This document shows positions 37,437-45,817 of a stretch of 45,817 nucleotides of DNA, in pieces. The first letter of the stretch is position 1. Each line of letters begins with the position of its first letter. The translations under genes and the position numbers were made by a program. This stretch comes from Gammaproteobacteria bacterium. GTDB taxonomy: Bacteria > Pseudomonadota > Gammaproteobacteria > Pseudomonadales > Pseudohongiellaceae. The notes beneath the pieces were generated by a model, which had not been told where the DNA came from, did no database searches, and saw only the letters and a program-made list of their open reading frames with translations. Location of the stretch: positions 1 through 45,817 of the forward strand of contig JAQWQD010000004.1 of NCBI GenBank assembly GCA_029244985.1. Reading direction: 5' to 3'.

Positions 37437-37660
37437 CATTTTTCTCTCCATTTTGAACCTTTGACTGATTGCAGCCCACAGCCGATTTTAAGCATCCAGA
37501 CCCAGAAAACATACGGATCGATGCTTATCTTCAAGCCCCACCTTCAATTGGGGGCAGCATTATACCTTCGCCTACGCCGATTAGAAATGACTCAAGGAGA
37601 GCATCAAACGCTAAGATTTGAGATACTATTAAGCCTAATCAGCAAATTCTTGAGCAATCT

Positions 37661-38710
37661 ATGCGAGCGCTTCTAATCTTGGGCTGCATCAGCACCCTTA
37701 ATTTCATCATTACCCAAATGGCTTTTTCGGCTACCGAAGAGAGCCATGGCGTAATTCTCCTCTACCATCACGTTGCATCAGATACGCCGCCTTCTACGAG
37801 TATTTCCCCAGAGAATTTTCGTAAACATTTAGAATACCTCCGGGATAACGAATTTAATGTCATTCCCCTTGACCAGATAGTAGAAAACTTACGCGCAGGC
37901 AATCCTATCCCAGACAAAGCAGTAGCGATTACTTTCGACGATGGCTACATCTCAATTTATGAAGAAGCATTTCCTATGCTGCAGTCATTCAATTTCCCTT
38001 TCACATTATTTCTCAGTACTGGCCCAATAGACCGAAGCCAGAATAACTACATGACTTGGAATCAAATTCGGGAAATGTCGGATGCCGGTGTGATAATAGC
38101 TAATCATATGGTTGAGCACCCTTATATGCTCGAAAAATATGCTAACGAAGACGATGAAGCATGGTTGCAACGGCTAGAGTCAGAACTTATCTCAGCAGAG
38201 CAAAGAATATTGGACGAAACTGGACAAACATATCGCTACCTTGCCTACCCTTACGGTGAATTTGACCAAGGTATTAAAAACATATTGGCAAAAAATGGTT
38301 TTGTAGGTTTAGCTCAGAATTCTGGTGCCGTGGGGGTTAGTTCCGACTTCTTAGCACTACCTCGGTTCCCACTCGCTTCTATTTATGCCAATTTAGAGAC
38401 AGCTCGTACAAAATTCGATACAAAAGCATTCAATGTAAAATTGATAGAGCCATTATCACCAGTAACCACTTCCCGAGCCCCCAAAGTCTCGCTTCAATTT
38501 GCCGAAGGCGATTACAACATCTCTCAGATCGGATGTTTCGCTAACAGTCAGCCACTCCCAATGGAATGGGTCGATCAAGAAAATGGGATTTTGACAATTA
38601 CTCCTGATCAGGAGTTTCAAGGAAGAAGATGGCGCTATCTTTGTACTGCGCCGGCGCCTACTGCTGGAAGGTATTTTTGGTACTCGATCCAGTGGATCAA
38701 TTTAAACTAG
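37661..38710 (+). CDS. exported polysaccharide deacetylase (NodB-like)
   Basis: A CE4-type deacetylase probably acting on N-acetylated glycans of the envelope or an exopolysaccharide. The 349-residue precursor has a signal peptide (about residues 1-24, FIITQMAFSA). The NodB domain shows YHHVAS, then AITFDDGYISIYEEAFPML with the catalytic aspartates, the metal-binding NHMVEHPYM (H-x3-H), and AYPYGEFD. A C-terminal 100-residue part has no recognised family. It resembles the YadE/PgaB deacetylase group. It is convergent with the Bax-like gene (3 bases between stops) and divergent from fadB. Confidence 0.88.
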   Translation: MRALLILGCISTLNFIITQMAFSATEESHGVILLYHHVASDTPPSTSISPENFRKHLEYLRDNEFNVIPLDQIVENLRAGNPIPDKAVAITFDDGYISIYEEAFPMLQSFNFPFTLFLSTGPIDRSQNNYMTWNQIREMSDAGVIIANHMVEHPYMLEKYANEDDEAWLQRLESELISAEQRILDETGQTYRYLAYPYGEFDQGIKNILAKNGFVGLAQNSGAVGVSSDFLALPRFPLASIYANLETARTKFDTKAFNVKLIEPLSPVTTSRAPKVSLQFAEGDYNISQIGCFANSQPLPMEWVDQENGILTITPDQEFQGRRWRYLCTAPAPTAGRYFWYSIQWINLN

Positions 38711-38713
38711 AAT

Positions 38714-39571
38714 TCAAACGTCTCTCTTACGTAAACCATTTTGAATGATAATTTTCTGAACTTCGTCGACATAGTCGTCTCCCCGTTCTGAATACCTTCC
38801 TAGGCCAATAGCCAATGACATAGAGTCCAGCCTTAACCCCCTGGCTCGCATGCGAGATCTTAAATCTCTCAAATAAGAATACGACGGATGGCTATTAATA
38901 TTCAGAAAATAAGACTCTATGGCATCCTCAACAGAAACAAATGATCTTACTTCATGGATAGCTCCCGCCTGACGCCGTGCAGGCACGATTCCGCACCCTT
39001 GCTCATAGCACCATTGCCCAAAAATATTATTGCCCTCTAAAGCAAACCGAGAAGTGCCCCAAGCTGATTCGTTTGCAGCTTGCGCTAGAGCAAGGGAAAC
39101 AGGCAATACATCAACTCTCAACAAAAGCTCATCGACAATTTCATTCTCTGAATAATTTTCGACCTCAATTTGATAGCGTCTGGCTAAGCGAAATACCCAT
39201 GCCCTTTCAAATTCACTAAATCCTGCACCACTATTTGTGATCTTGAGATAATCGTCAAGTTCATCTCTGAACTGCGTGATAGCGATATTTTCAGCAATGA
39301 CAAAAACTTCTAGATAATCAAAGAACTGTTGTTTCCTTGCAGAGATACTGTTAATCGAGGCGAAGTCAGGGAATACAACAATTGGTTCTTGTATAGTCAG
39401 AATCTGTTCTGGGAAGTCTACATCTTGACTAAAATTATTAGTGGCTATCACAAGCACCACTATAGCCGTCGAAATAATGGCGACAACGGACAACTTAATA
39501 CCGCGAGTGACGTTTTGGGCCCACAATTGGCGCCAAAACCGCGTTAAAATCGATGACGAAATCATAGCCAA
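38714..39571 (-). CDS. Bax-like membrane-anchored glucosaminidase
   Basis: A 285-residue protein of the Bax family, related to mannosyl-glycoprotein endo-beta-N-acetylglucosaminidases acting on peptidoglycan. It has one membrane segment (about residues 25-45) then a periplasmic part. The catalytic glutamate is in AQAANESAWGTSRFA, followed by GNNIFGQWCYEQGCGIVP and AIESYFLNINSHPSY, hallmarks of the family. Together with the convergent deacetylase and mltD it suggests wall or envelope glycan remodelling, but no shared operon is seen. Confidence 0.88.
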   Translation of the reverse strand: MAMISSSILTRFWRQLWAQNVTRGIKLSVVAIISTAIVVLVIATNNFSQDVDFPEQILTIQEPIVVFPDFASINSISARKQQFFDYLEVFVIAENIAITQFRDELDDYLKITNSGAGFSEFERAWVFRLARRYQIEVENYSENEIVDELLLRVDVLPVSLALAQAANESAWGTSRFALEGNNIFGQWCYEQGCGIVPARRQAGAIHEVRSFVSVEDAIESYFLNINSHPSYSYLRDLRSRMRARGLRLDSMSLAIGLGRYSERGDDYVDEVQKIIIQNGLRKRDV

Positions 39572-39920
39572 TCTAATTAAATTCTATCCATGAGTGCCGC
39601 GGGAACGAGCACCGCTGGCTCAGTATCAAATAGTTAGTTGAATAAAGATCAATTAAATATATCTGTAGCCAGAGATTATAGGCTACTTCGGTTAAGTTTC
39701 TCTAAGTCCCTAAGCAAACTAATAAACTCAACCCTGTATCGGCCAAATCGATAATAACACAATAGGGATACAGGCACTGCCTTATTAACCTATGTAACTC
39801 TGATATTTGCAACAGGAGCGGTACAGAATTCTTCGGATTATTACACGGATAATGAGAGCTTGTTAGATCATTGTCTATAGCAGAAATTATTGAATGTCTA
39901 TTTTCTAATAGCAGTTGTTA
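39572..39920. other. intergenic region, Bax-like gene to bolA
   Basis: No gene is seen in these 349 bases. Two simple inverted repeats are present: GTAGCC/GGCTAC (39665-39686) and CCTGTATC/GATACAGG (39733-39774). Neither has a T-run, so they are not clear terminators. Confidence 0.45.
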
Positions 39921-40241
39921 CTAAGAGTTCTCTGATTTACTGCCTCCTTTGCAATCCGGCGATAATGGCACAGTTTTTTGCCGTATCTCCCATTCCTCAG
40001 GTGAGTACAAGTGCAGCGCTAGAGCATGAACACTGCCCGCTAACTCTTCAGACAATAGCTTGTATAGGTTTTGATGTCGCTTAACCAAAGAAACGCCTTC
40101 GAAACAAGGCGAAACAATCGTTAAATTGAAGTGTGATTCAGTTGCCGAGCCTCCATGCATATGACTTTCATTTTCTATGACAAGATGCGATGGGTTCAAA
40201 TGCGAAGTGACCTTTACCGCTATATTTTCTTGTAAGCTCAT
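39921..40241 (-). CDS. bolA: BolA-family transcriptional/Fe-S regulator
   Basis: Small protein that partners monothiol glutaredoxins with Fe-S clusters and, in E. coli, controls cell shape under stress. The 106-residue product has the BolA fold: PSHLVIENESHMHGGSATESHFNLTIVSPCFEGVSLVKRHQNLYKLL, including the conserved HxxGSxxHF pattern, and ends in a variable tail with lysine and glycine. It is divergent from the YlqF gene over 78 bases; a symmetric AGTATACT sits near the middle. Confidence 0.94.
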   Translation of the reverse strand: MSLQENIAVKVTSHLNPSHLVIENESHMHGGSATESHFNLTIVSPCFEGVSLVKRHQNLYKLLSEELAGSVHALALHLYSPEEWEIRQKTVPLSPDCKGGSKSENS

Positions 40242-40281
40242 TTTTATATTGAGATTTCCAATTCTAGATTTTTCAAAAGCA

Positions 40282-40289
40282 AGTATACT
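40282..40289. promoter_or_regulatory. symmetric -10 element between bolA and ylqF
   Basis: AGTATACT contains TATACT on both strands (5 of 6 to the -10 consensus) about 40 bases from each start codon. It could act as a shared -10 for two divergent promoters. No good -35 was found for either direction. Confidence 0.35.
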
Positions 40290-40319
40290 CTAAACTGTGA
40301 TGGTTTAAGGGGTTATCTG

Positions 40320-41189
40320 ATGACTATTTCCTGGTACCCAGGACATATGTATAAAACGAATAAAGAACTGATTAAATTAGTTAAAACATCGGATCTAATT
40401 ATTGAACTCCTTGATGCCCGAGTGCCAAAAGCCAGCATGAATCCGTTATTAGGTTTACTCGGCAAACCCCTGCCACGGATAATTATTCTCAACAAATGTG
40501 ATCTTGCAGATCCTGTTACGACTGCAAAATGGCGCCATTATTTTGATACTCAACATCAAAACCGATCTAACGCTCTAGCCCCGATTGTGTGTATAACAAA
40601 CACCTTGCATGCTCCGATTGCGGCAGCGACATTAGCCGCCATAGCAAGAAAACTAATCGTAACAAGGTCACGATTTAAGGAGAAAGCACAATTGATTATT
40701 ACTGGTATCCCGAATGTTGGAAAATCAACATTCATAAATAACTTAATCAAAAGGAAGGTAGCAAAAACTGGAAATGAGCCGGCTATAACCAAAGGCCAGC
40801 AACGAATTAAGTTGGATGAAACCTTTTATCTGGTCGATACACCAGGACTTATGTGGCCAAAATTGGAAGATCAACTAGCTGCTTATAAACTAGCAACTCT
40901 GGGAACCATTAGAAATACCGCTATTGATATTGAAGACATAGCCTGGTTCGCGGCGGAGTATTTCCTAGAGCATCAATTTTCTGCCCTTAAGAAACGTTAT
41001 AACTTTGACAACACTCTTCAATCTCCTGAACAACTATTAAGTACTATAGGCGCGTCCACAGGCGCTAGAAGCAAAGGAGGAAAAATCAATTTCCACAAAG
41101 CTGCGGAGACATTACTAAATGATTTGCGCTCAGGTAAACTAGGGAACTTCAGTATGGAGACTCCCCCCGAACCAGAACACAGTAAATAG
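40320..41189 (+). CDS. ylqF: YlqF/RbgA-family ribosome biogenesis GTPase
   Basis: Circularly permuted GTPase; in Bacillus RbgA is needed for late assembly of the 50S subunit. The permuted order is visible in the 289-residue product: G4 (NKCDL) near residue 57, then G1 (GIPNVGKSTFINNL) near 130, then G3 (DTPGLMWP) near 175, followed by a C-terminal RNA-binding helical domain. E. coli lacks this protein, though many gammaproteobacteria have it. AAGGGG lies before the ATG at 40320. It is 48 bases upstream of the M16C protease gene, likely an operon. Confidence 0.92.
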   Translation: MTISWYPGHMYKTNKELIKLVKTSDLIIELLDARVPKASMNPLLGLLGKPLPRIIILNKCDLADPVTTAKWRHYFDTQHQNRSNALAPIVCITNTLHAPIAAATLAAIARKLIVTRSRFKEKAQLIITGIPNVGKSTFINNLIKRKVAKTGNEPAITKGQQRIKLDETFYLVDTPGLMWPKLEDQLAAYKLATLGTIRNTAIDIEDIAWFAAEYFLEHQFSALKKRYNFDNTLQSPEQLLSTIGASTGARSKGGKINFHKAAETLLNDLRSGKLGNFSMETPPEPEHSK

Positions 41190-41237
41190 TTTTTAGGATT
41201 TCACTCTCTAATTCAACGAAAAGGACTACGCCAACTC

Positions 41238-44210
41238 ATGACAGAAGTGAGCACAGTAAATACGACTCAGAACCCCTCTGTTAATCAACCCAAGCAATTC
41301 CATCCTGCATTTGAGTGGAAGCATAGCGAACATATTCCATCGCTCAATATCGTAATGGAGAAATATATTCATCGTGAGACTGGGGCTCTGCACTATCACC
41401 TAGCAAGTGAAAATAGTGAGAATGTTTTCCTAGTTGCATTCCGAACTGTACCCATGGATTCGACAGGAGTTGCCCACATCTTGGAACACACCGCTTTATG
41501 CGGTAGCGAGCGCTTCCCTGTACGAGATCCTTTTTTCATGATGATCAGGCGCTCTTTAAACACCTTCATGAATGCCTTTACTAGCAGTGATTGGACGGCT
41601 TATCCATTTGCGTCAAAAAACAAAAAAGACTTTAACAACTTGTTAAACGTGTATCTAGATGCAACATTCTTTTCACGATTGGATGAATTGGATTTTTTGC
41701 AAGAAGGCCATCGCCTTGAATTCGCAGAATTAGATAACGCTGACTCTGAACTCCAATACAAAGGTGTTGTCTTTAATGAGATGAAAGGTGCCATGAGTTC
41801 TACTAATAGTGTGCTATGGCAAACAATAAATAAATACTTGTATCCAACGACTACCTATCACTATAACAGTGGCGGCGAACCTGAGAATATTCCTGACCTT
41901 AGCTACGCGCAATTAAAAGAATTTTATAAAAGCCACTATCACCCCAGTAATAGTGTATTCATGACTTTTGGCGACATTACTGCACTAGAGCATCAGCAAA
42001 CATTTGAAGATCTTGCGCTCTCTAGTTTCAAAAAACTAGACATTAAGATAGAGGTCGGGGATGAACAGAGGTACAACTCACCCTTGCGCTTCGAAGAACC
42101 CTATGCAGCAGACAATATCGAGCCTGACAAAACGCATGTAATAATCGGCTGGCTATTGGGACAAAGCACTGACTTAACTGAAGTCTTTAAGGCCCAATTG
42201 CTTTCAAGCGTATTACTAGATAACAGCGCAAGTCCTTTATTAAAAATACTAGAAACAAGCGATCTAGGCACTTCGCCCTCACCTATGTGTGGTTTGGAAG
42301 ACTCAAGCCGCGAAATGAGTTTTATGGCTGGACTCGAAGGTTGTGGCTTGGATTCCACAGAGTCTGTTGAAGCACTGATCTTATCAACACTTCGAAAATT
42401 GGTGAAAGACGGTATACCTCAGGATCAGATTGAAGCAGCCTTGCACCAATTGGAGCTTAACCAGCGGGAAATATCTGGCGATAGCTACCCTTATGGGTTG
42501 CAACTTATTTTAATGGGGCTATCTACAGCATTACATCGGGGAGATCCGATTAGCTTGTTAAATATTGATCCAGTCTTGGACGAACTTCGAAAGTCCATAA
42601 ACGACCGATCATTTATTCCCGACCTAATCCAAAAGTTGTTAATAGATAATCCCCACCGCGTTACCCTCACAATGCAGCCCGATAGTGAACTTGCGAACCA
42701 CAAAGCTGAATCAGAAAAGGAAAAACTCGCCACCATCCAACAGTCTCTTACCGAAGATCAAATCACAGAAATAATTAATCGGTCTAAAATTCTGGCAGAG
42801 AGACAAATGCAAGATGATGACCCTACTGTGCTCCCAAAAGTTGGCCTGCAAGACGTACCCGCAAACATAGATGAACCTAAGTGCTCAAAAGAAATTCTCA
42901 AAAACTCCGCTCTACCCTGCAGCTTTTTTGAACGAGGCACGAATGGGCTTTGTTACCAACAAATTGTTATCGACCTTCCTCAGATCAAACCAGAGCTGCT
43001 TGACGCATTATCATTATATACAAGTTGTTTGACTGAATTTGGCATAGGAGAAATTGGTTATGAAGATGCACAAGTTTGGCAATCTCAAATTAGTGGTGGC
43101 ATTAATTGCTTTAGTAGCATTAGAAGCTCAGTTGACGATGAGCAGGATGTAAGTGGCTACGTAACATTCTCTTCAAAATCTCTAAACGCAAATCACAAAA
43201 ATCTGTCAGAGCTATTACAGAAAACTTTATTAGAAGTTCGTTTCGATGAGAAGCAACGCCTTGCTGAATTAATAGAACAAATCTGCACGAGGAGAGAAAA
43301 CAGTATTACCGGCCAGGGTCATAGTCTCGCAATGACCTTGGCGTCCAACAAAATGAACCCAACCGGACAATTAAGCCATAAGTTTGGCGGTCTATCGGGG
43401 ATCAAGCAGCTGAAAGAATTGCGAAATAAACTAAACGACCCCGAAACTTGTAGCGAGTTGCTCAACAAGTTCCAACTTCTGCATCGAATATTTCTCGCTA
43501 GCAATAAGCAGATTTTATCGATAGGAGAGCCTAATCAAAAAGAAAATATGCTAGCCGAGATAGACAGTCTATGGGTTTCGACTGACCATTCCGGCAAACT
43601 CGCGAAATTTTCACTACCTCCAGTCCGTGAAACAGTGCGAGAGGCATGGACAACAACAACCCAGGTAAACTTCTGCGCAAAAGCTTACCCAACAGTTGCT
43701 TCGAACCATAAAGACAATGCAATTTTGCATGTTCTAGCCGGTTACTTAAGAAATGGATTCCTTCATCGCGCAATCAGGGAACAAGGAGGAGCTTATGGGG
43801 GAGGTGCAGGACAAGATGCTAACTCGGCTTCTTTTCGGTTCTACTCTTACCGTGACCCTCGACTTTTAGGTACATTGACTGATTTCGATAAATCAATTCA
43901 ATGGTTACTCAGCGCTGAGCAGTCCCCTCATCATTTGGAAGAAGCAATATTGGGCGTCATTGCTACTATGGATAAACCTTCATCACCAGCAGGAGAAGCT
44001 AAGCAAGCGTTCTACAACGGTTTATTTAATCGAACACCAGAGCACAGGATGATCTTCAGAGAGCGGGTGCTATCAACTACCCTGGCAGACTTACGGAGTG
44101 TCGCTCAGACCTATTTCGATCCTTCTTCCGCCAGTGTTGGCGTGATTACTAATCGAGATTCAGAAAATATTCTTCAAGATAGGGGCTTTGACATAAATTA
44201 TATGCAATAA
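41238..44210 (+). CDS. M16C zinc metalloprotease (presequence protease / PreP-like)
   Basis: A 990-residue peptidase of the M16C subfamily, related to mitochondrial PreP and falcilysin, that degrades short unstructured peptides in an enclosed chamber. The inverted zinc motif is H80-I-L-E83-H84 (AHILEHTALCGS) with distal glutamate E181 (FNEMKGAM). Four repeated M16 domains are expected over this length, with a hinge near residue 530. No signal peptide is seen, so it is probably cytoplasmic. In bacteria its role is thought to be peptide clearance. It ends before a long 608-base spacer. Confidence 0.9.
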   Translation: MTEVSTVNTTQNPSVNQPKQFHPAFEWKHSEHIPSLNIVMEKYIHRETGALHYHLASENSENVFLVAFRTVPMDSTGVAHILEHTALCGSERFPVRDPFFMMIRRSLNTFMNAFTSSDWTAYPFASKNKKDFNNLLNVYLDATFFSRLDELDFLQEGHRLEFAELDNADSELQYKGVVFNEMKGAMSSTNSVLWQTINKYLYPTTTYHYNSGGEPENIPDLSYAQLKEFYKSHYHPSNSVFMTFGDITALEHQQTFEDLALSSFKKLDIKIEVGDEQRYNSPLRFEEPYAADNIEPDKTHVIIGWLLGQSTDLTEVFKAQLLSSVLLDNSASPLLKILETSDLGTSPSPMCGLEDSSREMSFMAGLEGCGLDSTESVEALILSTLRKLVKDGIPQDQIEAALHQLELNQREISGDSYPYGLQLILMGLSTALHRGDPISLLNIDPVLDELRKSINDRSFIPDLIQKLLIDNPHRVTLTMQPDSELANHKAESEKEKLATIQQSLTEDQITEIINRSKILAERQMQDDDPTVLPKVGLQDVPANIDEPKCSKEILKNSALPCSFFERGTNGLCYQQIVIDLPQIKPELLDALSLYTSCLTEFGIGEIGYEDAQVWQSQISGGINCFSSIRSSVDDEQDVSGYVTFSSKSLNANHKNLSELLQKTLLEVRFDEKQRLAELIEQICTRRENSITGQGHSLAMTLASNKMNPTGQLSHKFGGLSGIKQLKELRNKLNDPETCSELLNKFQLLHRIFLASNKQILSIGEPNQKENMLAEIDSLWVSTDHSGKLAKFSLPPVRETVREAWTTTTQVNFCAKAYPTVASNHKDNAILHVLAGYLRNGFLHRAIREQGGAYGGGAGQDANSASFRFYSYRDPRLLGTLTDFDKSIQWLLSAEQSPHHLEEAILGVIATMDKPSSPAGEAKQAFYNGLFNRTPEHRMIFRERVLSTTLADLRSVAQTYFDPSSASVGVITNRDSENILQDRGFDINYMQ

Positions 44211-44374
44211 ATACAATGAGTTACGGAAGTTTCGAATAAGATTGAAAAAATTCGAAAACCAACGGCATATTTTTGGAACTTTTATAAAAACATACAGTCT
44301 GACTAAGTGTAGGTAAATGTTATGCAAAATTTTGGGTTCTATTTCATTTATCTCTCTCTTGATAGTATTTTAAG

Positions 44375-44404
44375 CCCAGCACCCTAGGTTGCTGGGTTTT
44401 TTTT
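44375..44404 (+). terminator. strong Rho-independent terminator
   Basis: CCCAGC (44375-44380) and GCTGGG (44391-44396) form a stem extended by A-T and CC/GG pairs with one bulge, followed by eight T (44397-44404). It is 164 bases past the PreP-like stop. Confidence 0.9.
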
Positions 44405-44515
44405 CCCCAGTTAAAATCAGCTTAAATCAACGATCTCAAATCGGTTTCTCAAATTATTGACACCTTTTTACTATTTAAAGAAGGTACTTCCTTTTATCTC
44501 GTCAAATAGGAAAAA

Positions 44516-44647
44516 ATGATAATTAAGGCCAAAATCGTATCGATTAAACTTCACTCCTTTGTGAAAGATGCCGAAATAGAATTAGTAGCAATTAATGTGG
44601 CTATTGACAGAGAACTGGGCCAGAGATTGATGGTGGTATTTAAGTAA
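44516..44647 (+). CDS. possible 43-residue protein of unknown function
   Basis: ATG at 44516 with TAGGAA six bases upstream opens a 43-codon frame ending at TAA 44645-44647. The product is MIIKAKIVSIKL..., mixed hydrophobic and charged, with no cysteine and no membrane segment, perhaps a small alpha-beta peptide. It lies after the terminator and before the promoter of the next gene. It may be chance; short length and lack of recognised relatives keep confidence low. Confidence 0.3.
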   Translation: MIIKAKIVSIKLHSFVKDAEIELVAINVAIDRELGQRLMVVFK

Positions 44648-44722
44648 TGCCCTATATTGCGAACCTAGATATTTCCAACTAATTGCTAGTATCTAAGCCG
44701 AATCCTACCCTTTCATAAAGTA

Positions 44723-44751
44723 CTTACAATTTTGATTCTTTTACATATACT
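44723..44751 (+). promoter_or_regulatory. sigma-70 promoter of the GltD-like gene
   Basis: CTTACA (44723-44728; 4 of 6), a 17-base spacer and TATACT (44746-44751; 5 of 6). The predicted start is about 60 bases before the ATG at 44819. Confidence 0.5.
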
Positions 44752-44818
44752 AGGGCCGCGCCGAAATTGCTCTTGGAGCTGATTTCATTCAATTGAGCGA
44801 TAAAGAAAAGCACAGAAC

Positions 44819-45817
44819 ATGAAGCCAACCGACATTGCCGACCCCAATTACTTTCACAAAGTAGTAGACTGCCAATGGGCCTGTCCCGCCCATACCCCAG
44901 TCCCGGAATACATCCGACTGATTGCTGAAAAACGCTACTCTGATGCTTATATGATTAATTGGCATTCTAATGTTTTTCCGGGAATCTTAGGCAGAACTTG
45001 CGACCGGCCTTGCGAGCCTGCCTGCCGCCGAGGCAGAGTCGAAGAAGAACCAGTAGCGATTTGTCGACTTAAGCGAGTAGCGGCAGACTATAAATCTGAT
45101 ATTAAAGATCGTATACCAAGCGTTCCGACGAAAAAAAATGGGAAACACATCGCTCTGATTGGGGCAGGGCCAGCGTCGCTAGCTGTAGCTAGAGACCTTT
45201 TACCACTAGGCTATGAAATCACTCTGTTTGAAAAGGACGCGCTCAGCGGTGGAGCTATGCGCACTCAAATTCCTCGATTTAGGTTGCCCTCAGAAGTTTT
45301 AGAAGAAGAATTGCATTACATACTTGATATGGGTGTCAATTGTCGATTTGGCGAGGAAATCACCAGCATGAAAGCCATATTAAAGGAAGACTATGACGCT
45401 ATCTTCGTTGGTACAGGCGCTCCGCTAGGAAAACACCTCGACTTACCCGGCTACGATAAGGCCAAAGCGAATATCCATACAGGTATCGAATGGCTAGCAA
45501 GTGTTGCTTTTGAGCATATTGATAAAATCGGTAAAAATGTAATTGTCTTGGGCGGTGGAAATACCGCCATGGATTGTTGTCGTACTTCTAAAAGGTTAGG
45601 TGGTAAAGATGTAACTGTTGTGGTTAGAAGCGGCTTTGACGAAATGAAAGCATCTCCATGGGAAATTGAAGATGCAATGAATGAAGACATACCAGTTGTA
45701 AACTTTCATGTGCCCAAAAGATACGTGATCGAAAATGGCAAACTAGCAGGCATGGAATTCGAAAAAGTTAAAAAAGAATATGATGAGAAAGGAAGACGAT
45801 TACTAATACCCACAGGA
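44819..45817 (+). CDS. GltD-like NAD(P)/FAD oxidoreductase with N-terminal Fe-S domain (partial)
   Basis: The gene runs off the right edge; 333 residues are visible. It begins with an Fe-S domain of the glutamate synthase small-subunit type: CQWACPAHTPVPEYI near residue 18 and RTCDRPCEPACRRG near 60. Next come the FAD-binding IALIGAGPASLAVARDL (near 122), the EKD acidic end with GGAMRTQIPRFRLP, and the NAD(P)-binding VIVLGGGNTAMDCCRTSKRLG (near 242). Such proteins deliver electrons from NAD(P)H to glutamate synthase or to other partners such as ferredoxin-linked oxidoreductases. The partner would be encoded downstream and is not visible, so calling it GltD proper would be premature. Confidence 0.85.
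   Translation, partial: MKPTDIADPNYFHKVVDCQWACPAHTPVPEYIRLIAEKRYSDAYMINWHSNVFPGILGRTCDRPCEPACRRGRVEEEPVAICRLKRVAADYKSDIKDRIPSVPTKKNGKHIALIGAGPASLAVARDLLPLGYEITLFEKDALSGGAMRTQIPRFRLPSEVLEEELHYILDMGVNCRFGEEITSMKAILKEDYDAIFVGTGAPLGKHLDLPGYDKAKANIHTGIEWLASVAFEHIDKIGKNVIVLGGGNTAMDCCRTSKRLGGKDVTVVVRSGFDEMKASPWEIEDAMNEDIPVVNFHVPKRYVIENGKLAGMEFEKVKKEYDEKGRRLLIPTG

Larger units (their letters stand above)
44211..44818 (+). other. long intergenic region, PreP-like gene to GltD-like gene
   Basis: This 608-base stretch holds, in order, a GTTTCGAA/TTCGAAAAC near-inverted repeat, a 21-codon frame (44322-44387) that ends in the terminator loop, the terminator at 44375-44404, a 43-codon frame with a ribosome binding site, and a promoter before the last gene. 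No known RNA gene was recognised. Confidence 0.5.

Noticed and set aside
37490..37526. AAGCATC/GATGCTT inverted repeat upstream of fadB as a FadR or PsrA site
   Set aside because: Arms are 23 bases apart and do not match the FadR or PsrA patterns that I know.
39890..40084. 64-codon plus-strand frame opposite bolA
   Set aside because: It lies largely antisense to bolA, a clear gene; no binding site or family.

Overview
The window looks like an ordinary core-genome segment of a gammaproteobacterium, AT-leaning by eye (roughly low 40s percent GC, not computed). The content (NfuA, YafS-type methyltransferase beside rnhA/dnaQ, MltD, Tig-ClpP-ClpX-Lon-HU-PpiD, TusA, YheU, TtcA, FadBA, BolA, Bax) and the single-polypeptide CysI hemoprotein followed by a DUF934 partner point to the Pseudomonas/marine oligotroph side of the class rather than to enterics. 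Much of the order from tig through fabI, mltD, rnhA/dnaQ, nudC, cysI and metH to nfuA resembles, as I remember it, the Pseudomonas aeruginosa PA1800-PA1847 region. The species cannot be named from sequence alone. No insertion sequence, prophage, CRISPR array or defence island was seen.

Layout. 1-2172: tRNA-Glu(UUC), an unknown 89-residue protein, a dimeric-type dUTPase, and nfuA on the other strand. 2173-8236: sulfur and methionine block (metH, sulfite/nitrite reductase hemoprotein, DUF934 partner). 8410-13450, minus strand: AcuI/YhdH oxidoreductase, SohB, NudC, DnaQ epsilon, RNase HI and a SAM methyltransferase. 13751-17756, plus strand: MltD, a POT peptide transporter and FabI. 17795-26673, minus strand: the proteostasis cluster tig-clpP-clpX-lon-hupB-ppiD, with a sigma-32-like promoter before lon and a near-consensus sigma-70 promoter before hupB. 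27010-28837: mobA, a small DUF6316-like protein behind a large inverted repeat, and msrB. 28971-32631: alaA convergent with a tusA-xni-pdxB operon. 32943-37436: a fadB-fadA-ttcA-yheU run. 37661-39571: an exported polysaccharide deacetylase convergent with a Bax-like glucosaminidase. 39921-45817: bolA, a YlqF/RbgA GTPase, an M16C (PreP-like) protease, a long intergenic region with a strong terminator and tiny reading frames, and the start of a GltD-like FAD oxidoreductase running off the end.

How the genes work together. Several themes recur: sulfur handling (sulfite reduction, cobalamin methionine synthase, Fe-S maturation, TusA relay, tRNA thiolation, MsrB repair), ATP-dependent proteolysis with chaperones, envelope and peptidoglycan turnover (MltD, Bax, deacetylase, PpiD), and fatty-acid synthesis and degradation (FabI, FadBA, AcuI). 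I found no convincing new multi-gene system. The most unusual signals are non-coding: a 17-bp perfect inverted repeat enclosing two more hairpins before the DUF6316-like gene, two 15-bp palindromes between nfuA and metH, a structured hupB-ppiD spacer, and the 608-base spacer before the last gene.
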